From: Gemmatimonadaceae bacterium
Lineage (GTDB): Bacteria > Gemmatimonadota > Gemmatimonadetes > Gemmatimonadales > Gemmatimonadaceae
Assembly (NCBI GenBank): GCA_011525845.1
Contig: WYBP01000017.1
Span: 124,001 to 188,000 of the forward strand
Length of the DNA: 64,000 bases
Direction of reading: 5' to 3'
The translations under genes and the position numbers were made by a program. Under the pieces are notes generated by a model that was given only the letters and a program-made list of their open reading frames with translations, was not told where the DNA came from and ran no database searches. Within the stretch, counting starts at the first letter, position 1, and each line of letters opens with the position of its first letter. Positions 53,340 through 63,914 of this stretch are shown here, piece after piece.

Positions 53340-54458
53340 CAGTTCGCGCACGACCGCGTTCGCCACTTCCGTGAGCTTCTTCGCCGCGGTGCACCCCGGG
53401 TCCGCCGCGACGATCGGTGTGCCCGCGTCCCCGCCCTCGAGCACCGGCGGATGGAGGGGCACCTCGCCCAGCAGCGGGACCTGCAGCTCGTCGGCGAGCC
53501 GCTTCCCGCCCCCCGTCCCGAAGATCGCCATCGGCTTCCCCGTCTCCGGCGACTCGAAGTAGCTCATGTTCTCGACGATGCCGAGCACCGGCACGCCCAC
53601 GCGCTGGAACATCTTCGCGCCGCGGAGCGCGTCCCCCACCGACATCTCCTGCGGTGTGGTGACGATCACGGCGCCCGTCACCGCCGTCGCCTGTACGAGC
53701 GAGAGCTGCGCATCGCCGGTGCCCGGGGGCATGTCCACGAAGAGGTAGTCGAGCGTCCCCCACTCCACGTCGCGCAGGAACTGCGTGATGATCTTCATCA
53801 CGATGGGGCCGCGCCAGATGGCCGGCTGGTCGCGCTCGATCAGGAAGCCGAGGGAGATCACCTTCACGCCGTGGGCGGCGAGGGGCTGGATCTTGTCGTT
53901 CTTGACCGGCGGCGCCTCGTTCACCCCCATCATGCGCGGGATGTTCGGCCCGTAGATGTCGGCGTCCATGATCCCGACGCGATGCCCCGCCTTCGCGAGC
54001 GCGATGGCAAGGTTCGTGGTCACCGTGGACTTGCCGACACCCCCCTTCCCCGACGAGACGGCCACGATCCGGCCGAGGCCGGGATACGTCACCGGCGTGG
54101 GCGCGGCGGGCGGCTTGGGCGCCGGTGCCGCGTTCATCACGGGGAGGGCACGCGAGCCGGTCTTCGCCGCACCGCCCGTTGCCGGCGGGGCCTGGGGCGC
54201 CTGCGCGCCGGGCTCGGCCGCGTCCTTCACGTCCACCCGCACGTCGGTGACTCCGTCCACCTTCTCGAGGGCCAGCCGCACCTGCCGCGCCAGCGTGGGA
54301 TCGTCCTGCGCGCCGAGGAGGAGGGTGACGCGCACCTTCCCGTCGGTGGTCGTGGCGATGTCGCGCACCTGCTGCGTCTGGTAGACGGAGGCGCCGGTGC
54401 GCGGGTTGGCGATGGGAGCGAGCGCCGCCGCGAGGCGCGCCTGGAGCGTATCGGTCAT
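53319..54458 (-). CDS. Mrp/ApbC-type P-loop ATPase lacking the Fe-S CxxC motif
   Basis: Mrp proteins carry and deliver Fe-S clusters. The 379-aa protein has an N-terminal MIP18/DUF59-like part, an A/P-rich linker and the deviant Walker A SSGKGGVGKST (136-145 region). The usual CxxC in the ENMSxxxCxxC segment is replaced: the segment reads ENMSYFESPETG with S303 and T306 in the cysteine positions. Other motifs (DADIYGPNIPRMMG, PPGTGDAQL) are intact. It may bind a cluster with a partner or have another role. Confidence 0.88.
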   Translation of the reverse strand: MTDTLQARLAAALAPIANPRTGASVYQTQQVRDIATTTDGKVRVTLLLGAQDDPTLARQVRLALEKVDGVTDVRVDVKDAAEPGAQAPQAPPATGGAAKTGSRALPVMNAAPAPKPPAAPTPVTYPGLGRIVAVSSGKGGVGKSTVTTNLAIALAKAGHRVGIMDADIYGPNIPRMMGVNEAPPVKNDKIQPLAAHGVKVISLGFLIERDQPAIWRGPIVMKIITQFLRDVEWGTLDYLFVDMPPGTGDAQLSLVQATAVTGAVIVTTPQEMSVGDALRGAKMFQRVGVPVLGIVENMSYFESPETGKPMAIFGTGGGKRLADELQVPLLGEVPLHPPVLEGGDAGTPIVAADPGCTAAKKLTEVANAVVRELVALPAR

Positions 54459-54504
54459 CGGTGGTGTGTGGCGAGGAACGGACAGCGGGTGCCCCGGAAC
54501 GTAA

Positions 54505-55533
54505 TCAATCCGCCAGGGAACCCGCCTCGAGCTGTCGGCGCGCCTCGGCCAGCACGCGCTCCGTGACGTCCGCGATCCCGCCGGCGATGAGGGCGCCCGA
54601 GGCGCGCGCGTGCCCGCCCCCGCCGAAGGCGCGGGCGAGGGTGTTCACGTTCACGCCGGCGATGCTCCGGAACGAGACCTTCACCTTGCCGTGTCCCAGG
54701 TCGCGGAAGAGCATCGCGAGGCGCACCCCCGCGATCGAGCGCGGGTGCTCGACGACGCCGTCGAGGTCCTCCGACGACACCCCGTGCTTCTCGAGCGCCC
54801 CGGCCTCGATCGTCACCCAGGCCATGCCATGCGCCATGTCCACGGCCAGCGTGTCGAGCGCGTCGCGCAGGAGATGGAGTCGGCCGAGGGGCACCGAGCT
54901 GTAGATCCGGGCGTACATCTGCTCCGGGTCGACGCCGGCCTGCAGCAGCTCGGCCGCCACCGCGAGGCAGCGCGGCGAGGTGTTGCCGAACCGGAAGCCC
55001 CCCGTGTCCGTCACGAGCGCGGTGTAGAGCGACTTCGCGATCGGGGTGGTGATCGTCAGCCCGCACTCGCGGGCGAGGTCGAAGACGAGCTCCGCCGTCG
55101 CGCAGGCCGCGGTGTCGGAGAGCATCGTCTTCCCCGGCGGTTCGTCGCCGGGCAGGTGATGGTCGATCACCAGCGCGTCCTGCGGCAGCGCGCGCACCGC
55201 CGCGGCGAGCGTGCCGAGCCGGCCGAGGTCGCTGATGTCGAGGACGATCAACCGGTCGACGCCCTTGAGCGCGGCAGCGCCCTGCGCCGACCGGTCCTCG
55301 ACATCCTCCCCGAGGAGCCAGCGGAAGAGCTCCGGCCAGGGGGTGGGGTTCACGATGAACGCCCGCACGCCCATCTGCCCAAGCAGCCGGGCGAGCGCCG
55401 TCTGCGACCCGCAACCGTCGCCGTCGGCGTTGATGTGCGTGGAGAGTGCGACCGTCATCCCCGGGCGCAGCGCGGCAGCTATCCGTTGGATCGCCTCACG
55501 CCGCGCCGCGGGGACCGCGAGCAGTTCAGTCAC
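54505..55533 (-). CDS. DHH-family phosphoesterase (NrnA-like)
   Basis: The 342-aa protein fits the bifunctional oligoribonuclease/pAp phosphatase NrnA: motif I THINADGDGCGSQ, the DHH motif VIDHHLPG and a DHHA1 domain with GGGGHARASG. It degrades nano-RNA or 3',5'-ADP in the cytoplasm, using Mn2+. The GTG at 55533 overlaps the end of the permease gene by 8 bases. Confidence 0.88.
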   Translation of the reverse strand: MTELLAVPAARREAIQRIAAALRPGMTVALSTHINADGDGCGSQTALARLLGQMGVRAFIVNPTPWPELFRWLLGEDVEDRSAQGAAALKGVDRLIVLDISDLGRLGTLAAAVRALPQDALVIDHHLPGDEPPGKTMLSDTAACATAELVFDLARECGLTITTPIAKSLYTALVTDTGGFRFGNTSPRCLAVAAELLQAGVDPEQMYARIYSSVPLGRLHLLRDALDTLAVDMAHGMAWVTIEAGALEKHGVSSEDLDGVVEHPRSIAGVRLAMLFRDLGHGKVKVSFRSIAGVNVNTLARAFGGGGHARASGALIAGGIADVTERVLAEARRQLEAGSLAD

Positions 55534-56995
55534 CGTGCTCCGCGAGCTTCGAGTGCGTGCGACCGTAGAGGAAGTAGATCGCAAGGCCGAGCGCCATCCA
55601 GACCGCGAGCCGCAGCCAGGTGTCGACCGGGAGGTTGTACATGAGCCACCCGCACATCGCGATGCCGCCGAGCGGCACGAAGGGCACGAAGGGCGTGCGG
55701 AAGGGGCGCTCGAGCTCGGGGCTCCGGTAGCGGAGCACCAGGATCCCCGCGCAGACGATCACGAACGCGAAGAGCGTCCCGATCGAGACGAGGTGCCCGA
55801 GGATCCCAATCGGGAAGACGCCGGCGAAGAACGACGCCGCCACGCCGGTGATGATCGTCGCGAGCCAGGGCGTCTTGTACTTCGGATGCACTTTGCCGAA
55901 CACGGGCGGCAGGAGCCCGTCGCGCGACATCGCGTAGAAGATGCGCGGCTGGCCCATCAGCATCACCAGCACCACCGAGGCGAGGCCGGCCACCGCGCCG
56001 ATCGTCGCCATGATCTTGAGCCAGTTGAGCGCCGGCGCCGCGTCGAGCGCCACGTACACCGGTTCCGCGACGTTGAGCTGCGGGAAGGGCACGAGCCCCG
56101 TCATCACGAGCGCCATCAGGATGTAGAGGATCGTGCAGACCGTGAGCGAGGCCAGGATGCCGATCGGGAGGTCGCGCTGCGGGTTCTTGGCCTCCTGTGC
56201 CGCCGTGGAGACCGCGTCGAAGCCGATGTAGGCGAAGAAGATCACGCCCGCGCCCGCGAAGATCCCGCTCCAGCCGAACTTTCCGGCGATCGGGATCCCG
56301 GTGGCCGGGTCGGTGAGCTGCTCCGGGATGAACGGCACCCAGTTCGCGGTGTCCACGTAGAACGCGCCGAAGGCGATCACCGCCAGCACGATCGAGACCT
56401 TCAGGTAGACGATGAAATTGTTGAGCCGGGCCGACTCCTTGATGCCGACGACGAGGAGCGCCGTGAGGGCCAGCACGAGGAGCACGGCGGGGAGGTTGAT
56501 GATCGCGCCGGTTGCGTGGAAGGTCGTCCCCTCCACGGTGAGCGGGGCGTTCACGAACGCGTGCGGGAGCTCGATCCCCGCGATGCGCAGCATCTGGGTG
56601 AAGTATCCCGACCAGCCGACCGCGACGGTGGATGCCGCGAAGAGGTACTCGAGGATCAGGTCCCAGCCGATGATCCAGGCGAGCAGCTCGCCGAGCGTCG
56701 CGTAACCGTAGGTGTACGCCGACCCCGCGATGGGGATCATCGACGCGAACTCCGCGTAGCAGAGCCCCGCGAAGGCGCAGCCGAGTCCCGCGAAGACGAA
56801 CGAGAGCACGATGGCCGGCCCCGCGTGCTCCGCGGCGGCCGTGCCCGTCAGCACGAAGATCCCTGCGCCGATGATCGCCCCGATGCCCAGGAGGGTGAGG
56901 TTCATCGCGGTGAGGCTGCGCTTGAGCGAGTGCTCGCCTTCGTCGCTCGCCTCCGCCATCAGGATGGCGAGGGGTTTCCGGGAAGAGAGTCCCAT
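55526..56995 (-). CDS. APC-superfamily amino-acid permease
   Basis: The 489-aa transporter has about 12-13 membrane helices and the CAT-family features LLGIGAIIGAGIFVLTG in helix 1 and FFAYIGFDAVSTAAQEAKNP in helix 6. It takes up amino acids (cationic type most likely) with protons. The ATG lies 4 bases after guaB, and the 3' end overlaps the phosphoesterase gene. Substrate not determined. Confidence 0.88.
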   Translation of the reverse strand: MGLSSRKPLAILMAEASDEGEHSLKRSLTAMNLTLLGIGAIIGAGIFVLTGTAAAEHAGPAIVLSFVFAGLGCAFAGLCYAEFASMIPIAGSAYTYGYATLGELLAWIIGWDLILEYLFAASTVAVGWSGYFTQMLRIAGIELPHAFVNAPLTVEGTTFHATGAIINLPAVLLVLALTALLVVGIKESARLNNFIVYLKVSIVLAVIAFGAFYVDTANWVPFIPEQLTDPATGIPIAGKFGWSGIFAGAGVIFFAYIGFDAVSTAAQEAKNPQRDLPIGILASLTVCTILYILMALVMTGLVPFPQLNVAEPVYVALDAAPALNWLKIMATIGAVAGLASVVLVMLMGQPRIFYAMSRDGLLPPVFGKVHPKYKTPWLATIITGVAASFFAGVFPIGILGHLVSIGTLFAFVIVCAGILVLRYRSPELERPFRTPFVPFVPLGGIAMCGWLMYNLPVDTWLRLAVWMALGLAIYFLYGRTHSKLAEHGD

Positions 56996-56999
56996 GGGG

Positions 57000-58526
<1,527 letters not shown>

Positions 58527-58898
58527 TCACCCCGGCGGCTTCGGCTCGCCGGGCGCCTTCTGGTCCGGCGCGGGACGCGGCGGCTCGCTCGCACGCGGCT
58601 TCCCGGTGCCCGCGATGTCGGACGCCACCGACTTCCCGGCAGCCGCGACCCCGCTGAGCACCCCCATCGCCTTGCTCATGAACCCCATCGCCTCGGCCAC
58701 GGTGCTCGCCGAGACGTTCCCGGCGCGGAGCGTGTCCTCCACCCCCTCGGCGAAGCGCTGGAAGACGTTCGGTCCGGGCGCCTGGCGCTCGGCGTACTTC
58801 GACTCGAGGAACTCGATGTAGTCGAGGACCTGGTACAGCCGGTCCTCGGGAAGGGTCTCCAGCCGGCGCAGGATCCGGTCCTTCATCACCTCGTGCAT
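58527..58898 (-). CDS. Small hypothetical protein
   Basis: The 123-aa protein has a helical N-terminus ([34 protein letters not shown]) that resembles DUF2281-type antitoxin-like N-termini. A hydrophobic helix (about 65-90) and a proline-rich tail ([20 protein letters not shown]) follow. No family is certain. It lies between guaB and the M15 peptidase gene, all on the same strand. It may be a small cell-envelope protein. Confidence 0.6.
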   Translation of the reverse strand: MHEVMKDRILRRLETLPEDRLYQVLDYIEFLESKYAERQAPGPNVFQRFAEGVEDTLRAGNVSASTVAEAMGFMSKAMGVLSGVAAAGKSVASDIAGTGKPRASEPPRPAPDQKAPGEPKPPG

Positions 58899-58922
58899 GC
58901 CACGGTCCTCGGGTGCTACGGG

Positions 58923-59915
58923 TCAGGGCACTCCCCAGCGGGCGCGTTCGCCGCGTGCATCAACATGCACGAAGGGACCGTGCCCCGGCACCACCCGGTA
59001 GAGCCCCACCCCGCCCACCAGCTCCGGATACTTGGCCTCCACGCGGTCCACGATGCGGGCGAAGGCGAGGGCGTCGTTGATGTCGATCCGGCCATCGAAG
59101 TTGAGGTCGTCCATGCGCCCGTCGCCGTCCGCGTCCACGAACACGTCGGCGGCGTCGCCGTACTGGTGGCGGCTGTCGGAGGCCAGGCCGGCGCTCTTCC
59201 CACGGGCGTTGTACTGCGGGGTGCGGAACCCCGAGAGCACCGTGAGCCCCTGGGCGCGGTGCCCCATGAGGCGCAGCTCCGAGACGATGAGCTCGAGCTT
59301 GTCGACGAGCCGCTCGTCGAGCACCAGGAACTTCGGCCAGACGGCCCGCTGGTCCTTGGTGAGGAACTGGCCGAGCGTGAAGTGGTCGGAGACCGGGATC
59401 GACTGGTCGGCCTCGTGCACCTGGATGAAGCCCGCCGGTGCGCGGTACGCCTCCGACCGCGGCTTCCGCACCTCGGCCGGCCACCGGCCCACGCGGTAGA
59501 CGCCGACGCGGCCGTCCTGCTTCTCGGTGAGTGGCACCAGCGTCACGAACCGGAAGAGCTGCGAGGCCAGCGAGTCGTGCACGGCGATGATGGATGGCTC
59601 CGCCGGGGACTCGGTGTCCGGCAGGAACTCGGCGAACGACTCGTGCGGCTGCAGCACGTGGAGGCGGAGGCGGCCGCTGCGGCCGCGGAGCGACTCCGGG
59701 ATCTCGACGGTCGGCTCGCCGGCCGCGCGCGGGGCTTGGGCCGCGGCGGCCCCCACGTGGAGGAACGCGCCGGCGGCGAGCGCCACGAGGAGGGACCCGG
59801 CACAGCGGGCGGCGGCAGCGCGGCGCACTGCTGCCGCGGCGGAATCGACGATCGTTCGGCTCAACTCGGGATGGGTTCGCGTGAGATCGGGACGCGGGCG
59901 CATCGGGGGGTGCAC
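58923..59915 (-). CDS. M15-like peptidase with EF-hand insertion
   Basis: The 330-aa exported protein has an N-terminal hydrophobic region (about 36-59). The zinc site is HQYGDAAD (H250, D257) plus HVDARG (H317), as in D-Ala-D-Ala carboxypeptidases of the M15/YcbK type. Between these ligands is a loop of about 45 residues, DADGDGRMDDLNFDGRIDIND (with two EF-hand or dockerin-like calcium loops). It probably cuts peptidoglycan; calcium may control it. A second ATG lies at 59903. Confidence 0.75.
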   Translation of the reverse strand: MHPPMRPRPDLTRTHPELSRTIVDSAAAAVRRAAAARCAGSLLVALAAGAFLHVGAAAAQAPRAAGEPTVEIPESLRGRSGRLRLHVLQPHESFAEFLPDTESPAEPSIIAVHDSLASQLFRFVTLVPLTEKQDGRVGVYRVGRWPAEVRKPRSEAYRAPAGFIQVHEADQSIPVSDHFTLGQFLTKDQRAVWPKFLVLDERLVDKLELIVSELRLMGHRAQGLTVLSGFRTPQYNARGKSAGLASDSRHQYGDAADVFVDADGDGRMDDLNFDGRIDINDALAFARIVDRVEAKYPELVGGVGLYRVVPGHGPFVHVDARGERARWGVP

Positions 59916-59997
59916 CCCCAGTTTACCGAGTCAGTATCGGTCGCCGAACCGTGTCTATCACTTTTTGACAGTCGGTGAGTCTGACCGTTTGGCCAGT

Positions 59998-60027
59998 GCT
60001 TCTCCTGACCATTCGGTCACTAGAAGC
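59998..60027. promoter_or_regulatory. 30-bp nested palindrome upstream of the M15 peptidase gene
   Basis: GCTTCT (59998-60003), TGACC (60006-60010), ATTC, GGTCA (60015-60019) and AGAAGC (60022-60027) form nested perfect dyads. A related TGACC-GTTT-GGCCA site is at 59982-59995. The AT-richer gap (59916-60041) also contains possible promoter elements, but none is strong. It is likely an operator or a 3' hairpin of the SH3-protein gene. Confidence 0.5.
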
Positions 60028-60041
60028 CAAACCCTTTGATA

Positions 60042-61133
60042 TCAACGCTTGACAAGCGAGATGACGTCGAGGATCGGGGCGCCTGTCGGGTCGGACCGCC
60101 CGGTGCGCACGCGCGCGGTCACCGTCACCTCCGACAGCGGAGGCAGTGCTCGCGCCTGCGAGACAAGGGAGGGAGGGAGTGCGAGGTAGAGGATCGCGTT
60201 CTCCCCGCCAGGCCCCATCGCGAGGAGGTAGGGCTCGTCGGGGGCCATGTCCCGGCGCAGCGGGTCGGCGAGCTGCAGCCCGACCACCTGCACGTTCCAG
60301 CGTACCGTGCGCCCCTTGAGCCCGACCGGATCCATGCGCAGCTCGGCCGCGGTGAGCGACGCACGGTAGCCGGTGTCGGCCGGGACGAGGAGCGACTCGG
60401 GCATCCAGGCATCGACGCGCACCCGCACCCAGCCTCGGTCGCGGGCGATGGGCTCCACGATGGCCCCTGCCTCCACCCTCCCGAACGCGGGCGCGCCCGG
60501 CGCGTTGCGCAGCTCCGCATCGCGCGAGGCACGCATCGCACGGCTCGACCCGGTCCGCTGCGCCTCCTCGCGCGCGGAAGTGTCCACTCCCGTGTCCGCC
60601 GCCGCACTCGCGGCCTGGCGCGCCGGTTCTCTCGTGGTCGCGCGCGCCGGCGGCGTGCTGGCCACGGCGGGAACGCCCGTCAGCGCGGTGGTCAGCACCC
60701 ACCCGTCGCGCCGCACACGCGCCCAGGTGCCGCGGCGCTCGAGCACGCGCACGCCCGCGCCCGCCTCGAACACCCCCAGGATCCGTCCGCTGAGGGACGG
60801 CTCCGCGCGCATCCGGAGCGTCCCCGTCCCCCCGATGCTCTCGGGGAACGAGTCGCGACGGCCCGCGAAGCGCGTCGCGTCCACCCACACCTCGAGGGTC
60901 ACGAGCGTGAACCCCGCGCGCACCGTGCCGGTCGGCCAGGTGGTGCCGCCGATCACCGTCGCGATCAGCGTGCCGTCGGGCGTCGCGCGGACGCCGGCAT
61001 CGCGCAACACGCGCGACTGTGCGCCGGCGGGCGTGGCACCGGCCGAGACGACCAGCACGGCCGCGAACGCCGTGACGAGCGCCGTGACGAGCGCGCGGAG
61101 CGTGGGCGGAGCGAATGAGCGAAGCTCGTGCAT
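60042..61133 (-). CDS. Secreted protein with two SH3-like domains
   Basis: The 363-aa protein has a signal peptide (PTLRALVTALVTAFAAVLVV). It carries an SH3b-like domain at about 80-155 (RMRAEPSLSGRILGVFEAG) and a second at about 205-265 (AELRNAPGAPAFGRVEAGA). The rest is A/R-rich. Bacterial SH3 domains commonly bind peptidoglycan. I chose the ATG at 61133. Function unknown; divergent from gpmI. Confidence 0.75.
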   Translation of the reverse strand: MHELRSFAPPTLRALVTALVTAFAAVLVVSAGATPAGAQSRVLRDAGVRATPDGTLIATVIGGTTWPTGTVRAGFTLVTLEVWVDATRFAGRRDSFPESIGGTGTLRMRAEPSLSGRILGVFEAGAGVRVLERRGTWARVRRDGWVLTTALTGVPAVASTPPARATTREPARQAASAAADTGVDTSAREEAQRTGSSRAMRASRDAELRNAPGAPAFGRVEAGAIVEPIARDRGWVRVRVDAWMPESLLVPADTGYRASLTAAELRMDPVGLKGRTVRWNVQVVGLQLADPLRRDMAPDEPYLLAMGPGGENAILYLALPPSLVSQARALPPLSEVTVTARVRTGRSDPTGAPILDVISLVKR

Positions 61134-61136
61134 CGT

Positions 61137-61166
61137 CTGGTAGGGGGCCGGTTGCGTGGATAGATT
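61137..61166 (+). promoter_or_regulatory. Candidate gpmI promoter
   Basis: CTGGTA (61137-61142), 18 bases, TAGATT (61161-61166). A leader of about 65 bases follows before the ATG at 61238. It shares the layout of the guaB promoter. Confidence 0.35.
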
Positions 61167-61237
61167 GCGCGGGCGCGCGCGTATCGTCTGAGCGGCGTGC
61201 CTCATCGAAGGTATACCCCACATCCGACCCGGCCAAG

Positions 61238-62797
61238 ATGGCGCTGCAGGTGGATCGTCCCGTGGTCCTCGTCGTGCTCGACGGCTGGGGGCACCGGGAG
61301 TCGACGGAAGGGAACGCGATCGCGATGGCGCAGACGCCGACGTGGGACCGGCTCTGGGCGCGCGCGCCGCGTACGCTCCTCGAGGCCAGCGGCCGGGCCG
61401 TCGGCCTCCCGGAGGGGCAGATGGGGAACAGTGAGGTCGGGCATCTCAACCTCGGCGCCGGCCGCGTGGTGATGCAGGACCTCGTGCGCATCGGCGAGAG
61501 CATCCGCACCGGCACGTTCCGGTCGAACGACGCCCTGCGCGCGGCGTGCGCCCACGTGCGCGCACGCGCGGCGGACGGCGCGACCCTGCACCTGGTCGGC
61601 CTCGTCGGGGACGGCGGCGTGCACGCGCACGACGACCACCTCCTCGCCCTCGTGGACCTCGCCGAACGCGAACGCGTGCCGCGCGTGGCGCTCCACCTCC
61701 TGCTCGACGGCCGCGACACCCTCCCCACCTCGGCGCTCGCCTTCGTGCGCGCGCTCGCCGCGAAGGTCGGGGCACGCGCCACGATCGCGAGCGTGAGTGG
61801 CCGCTACTACGGCATGGACCGCGACCAGCGCTGGCCGCGCACGGAGCGCTGGTACGACGCGGCGGTGCGCGGCACCGGCCCCTCCACCTCCGACCCGATC
61901 GCCCACATCGAGGCCGAGTACGCGCGGGGCGTCACCGACGAGTTCCAGGAGCCGGTGGTCGTGGTGCGGGACGGCGGCCCCGTGGCGCCGATGCGCGACG
62001 GCGACGCGGTGATCGCCTGGAACTTCCGCTCCGACCGGATGCGCCAGATCGTCCGCGCGATGGCCATCGACGGGTTCGACGGGTTCGACGTCCGCGACCG
62101 TCCGCGCCTGCACGTGGCGACGATGACGCAGTACGACCAGACCTTCGGCCTCCCGGTGGCCTTCGAGCCCTTCTCCATGACCCGGATCGTCGCCGAGGTG
62201 CTGCAGGAGGCGCGGATGACCACGCTGCGCACCGCCGAGACCGAGAAGTACCCGCACGTGACCTACTTCTTCAATGGCGGGAACGAGGTGCCCTACCGCG
62301 GCGAGGACCGCCGGCTCGTCCCCAGCCAGAAGGTCGCGACCTACGACCTGATGCCGGAAATGAGTGCGCCGGGTATCACGGATGTGCTCTGCCAGGCGAT
62401 CGAGGCGCGCTCGCACCATTTCACGCTCTGCAACTACGCCAACGGCGACATGGTGGGGCACAGCGGCAACCTCGCGGCCACGATCAAGGCGTGCGAGGTC
62501 GTGGACCAGCAACTGGCGCGCATCCTGGCGGCGGCCGGGCGTTCCGGCGCGCGGCTGCTGATCACGGCGGACCACGGCAACTGCGAGATGATGATCGACC
62601 CCGAGACCGGTGGGCCCCACACGGCCCACACCACCAACCCCGTGCCCCTCGTGCTCGTCGACGAGGGCGTCACCCATCCGTTGCGCGCCGGCGGCGCGCT
62701 GTGCGACATCGGACCCACCGTGCTGGCGATGCTGGGCGTCGACGCCCCGGCAGAGATGACCGGCCAGGACCTGAGACTCATCGGAGTGACCGCGTGA
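61238..62797 (+). CDS. gpmI: 2,3-bisphosphoglycerate-independent phosphoglycerate mutase
   Basis: GpmI interconverts 3- and 2-phosphoglycerate with two Mn2+. The 519-aa protein starts MALQVDRPVVLVVLDGWGHR (metal-binding D15), carries the nucleophile S65 in QMGNSEVGHLN, and has the distal metal site TADHGNCE. The frame continues upstream, but the ATG at 61238 is the family start. The stop overlaps the next gene (GTGA). Confidence 0.97.
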   Translation: MALQVDRPVVLVVLDGWGHRESTEGNAIAMAQTPTWDRLWARAPRTLLEASGRAVGLPEGQMGNSEVGHLNLGAGRVVMQDLVRIGESIRTGTFRSNDALRAACAHVRARAADGATLHLVGLVGDGGVHAHDDHLLALVDLAERERVPRVALHLLLDGRDTLPTSALAFVRALAAKVGARATIASVSGRYYGMDRDQRWPRTERWYDAAVRGTGPSTSDPIAHIEAEYARGVTDEFQEPVVVVRDGGPVAPMRDGDAVIAWNFRSDRMRQIVRAMAIDGFDGFDVRDRPRLHVATMTQYDQTFGLPVAFEPFSMTRIVAEVLQEARMTTLRTAETEKYPHVTYFFNGGNEVPYRGEDRRLVPSQKVATYDLMPEMSAPGITDVLCQAIEARSHHFTLCNYANGDMVGHSGNLAATIKACEVVDQQLARILAAAGRSGARLLITADHGNCEMMIDPETGGPHTAHTTNPVPLVLVDEGVTHPLRAGGALCDIGPTVLAMLGVDAPAEMTGQDLRLIGVTA

Positions 62798-63489
62798 CCC
62801 GTCGTCTGCTCGTTCCCAGCATCGCGTTCCTGATCGCCGGCCCGCTCGGCGCACAAGTCGGCTACCCGCCCGAGAAGAGTCCCTACGAGGACCTGCTCGG
62901 CAAGCAGGCCGTGACCTATGGCGTGGGGCTCTTCGTCCCCGGCGGCGACCCCGCCGGCGTCGGGCCCGGCAACGCCATCATGGTCAGCGGCCGCTACGAG
63001 CTCAAACTCTCAAACGCCCTCTGGCTGAACACCAGGCTGGGCTACGTGCCGAGCGCGATGCGCGTGGTGAAGGACCCGCTCTTCTCCGACGCGCTCCGCA
63101 TCTACGGGGCGCAGATCGACCAGTACGTGATCGGGGACGCCTCGTTCGGGGTGAACCTCACCGGGAACAAGTCGTGGCGGCGCGTCGTGCCACAGGTGCA
63201 CGGCGGGTTCGGCTTCATCTCCACGCTCGGCGAGGAGTACGACCTCGGCGCCTACCGATTCGGCACCAAGTTCCAGCTGAACTACGGCCTCTCCGCGCGC
63301 ATCGTCACGCGCGGCGCGTGGGAGGTGCAGGCCGACCTCACGCACATGTTCTGGAAGTACAAGTACCCGGCGGACTACGCGGGCGACGGCGGTACCACGG
63401 ACACCAGCATCCTCGGTGACCGCTCCACCTCGCCCTGGAAGGGGAACGCGATCCTGACCTTCGGCGTCAGCCGGTTCTTCTTCCGCTGA
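62794..63489 (+). CDS. Outer-membrane barrel protein of unknown function
   Basis: The 231-aa protein has a signal peptide (LLVPSIAFLIAGPLGAQ). Short alternating hydrophobic strands and terminal FGVSRFFFR follow, as in small eight-stranded barrels. GTG start. It is coupled to gpmI and to the queD-like gene by overlaps. No function can be given. Confidence 0.7.
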   Translation: MTRRLLVPSIAFLIAGPLGAQVGYPPEKSPYEDLLGKQAVTYGVGLFVPGGDPAGVGPGNAIMVSGRYELKLSNALWLNTRLGYVPSAMRVVKDPLFSDALRIYGAQIDQYVIGDASFGVNLTGNKSWRRVVPQVHGGFGFISTLGEEYDLGAYRFGTKFQLNYGLSARIVTRGAWEVQADLTHMFWKYKYPADYAGDGGTTDTSILGDRSTSPWKGNAILTFGVSRFFFR

Positions 63490-63914
63490 TGACGCCGCGC
63501 GCCTCGCTCACCCGGCGCGTGACCTTCTCGGCGGCGCACCGCTACCGCCGGCCGGAGTGGGACGACGCGCGCAATGAGGCGACCTTCGGACCCTGCGCGC
63601 GGAAGAACTGGCACGGGCACACCTACGTCTGCGACGTGACCGTCTCGGGCGCCGTGGACCCGGTCACCGGATTCTGTGCCGACCTGGGTGCGCTGGACCG
63701 TGTGCTGCGCTCGCGCGTGGTGGAGGTGCTCGACCACCGGAACCTCGTGCTCGACGTCCCGGCGTTCGCGGAGGGGAAGCTCATCCCGACCACCGAGAAC
63801 CTGGCCTGGTGGATCGCGCGAGAGGTGCAGGACGCGCTCGGCGCCTCGGCCCGCGTCTCCCGCGTGCGCGTGGCCGAGGAGCCCGGGCTCTGGGCCGAGG
63901 TCGAACCGGCGTGA
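63489..63914 (+). CDS. queD: 6-carboxytetrahydropterin synthase family (QueD-like)
   Basis: The 141-aa enzyme has the zinc ligands H17 (FSAAHRY), H42 and H44 (WHGHTYV), catalytic-type C36, LDHRNL and PTTENLAWWI. QueD makes 6-carboxy-5,6,7,8-tetrahydropterin for queuosine; the PTPS enzyme of biopterin synthesis is the alternative. Position after a barrel gene gives no further hint. The stop overlaps the next start (GTGA). Confidence 0.85.
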   Translation: MTPRASLTRRVTFSAAHRYRRPEWDDARNEATFGPCARKNWHGHTYVCDVTVSGAVDPVTGFCADLGALDRVLRSRVVEVLDHRNLVLDVPAFAEGKLIPTTENLAWWIAREVQDALGASARVSRVRVAEEPGLWAEVEPA

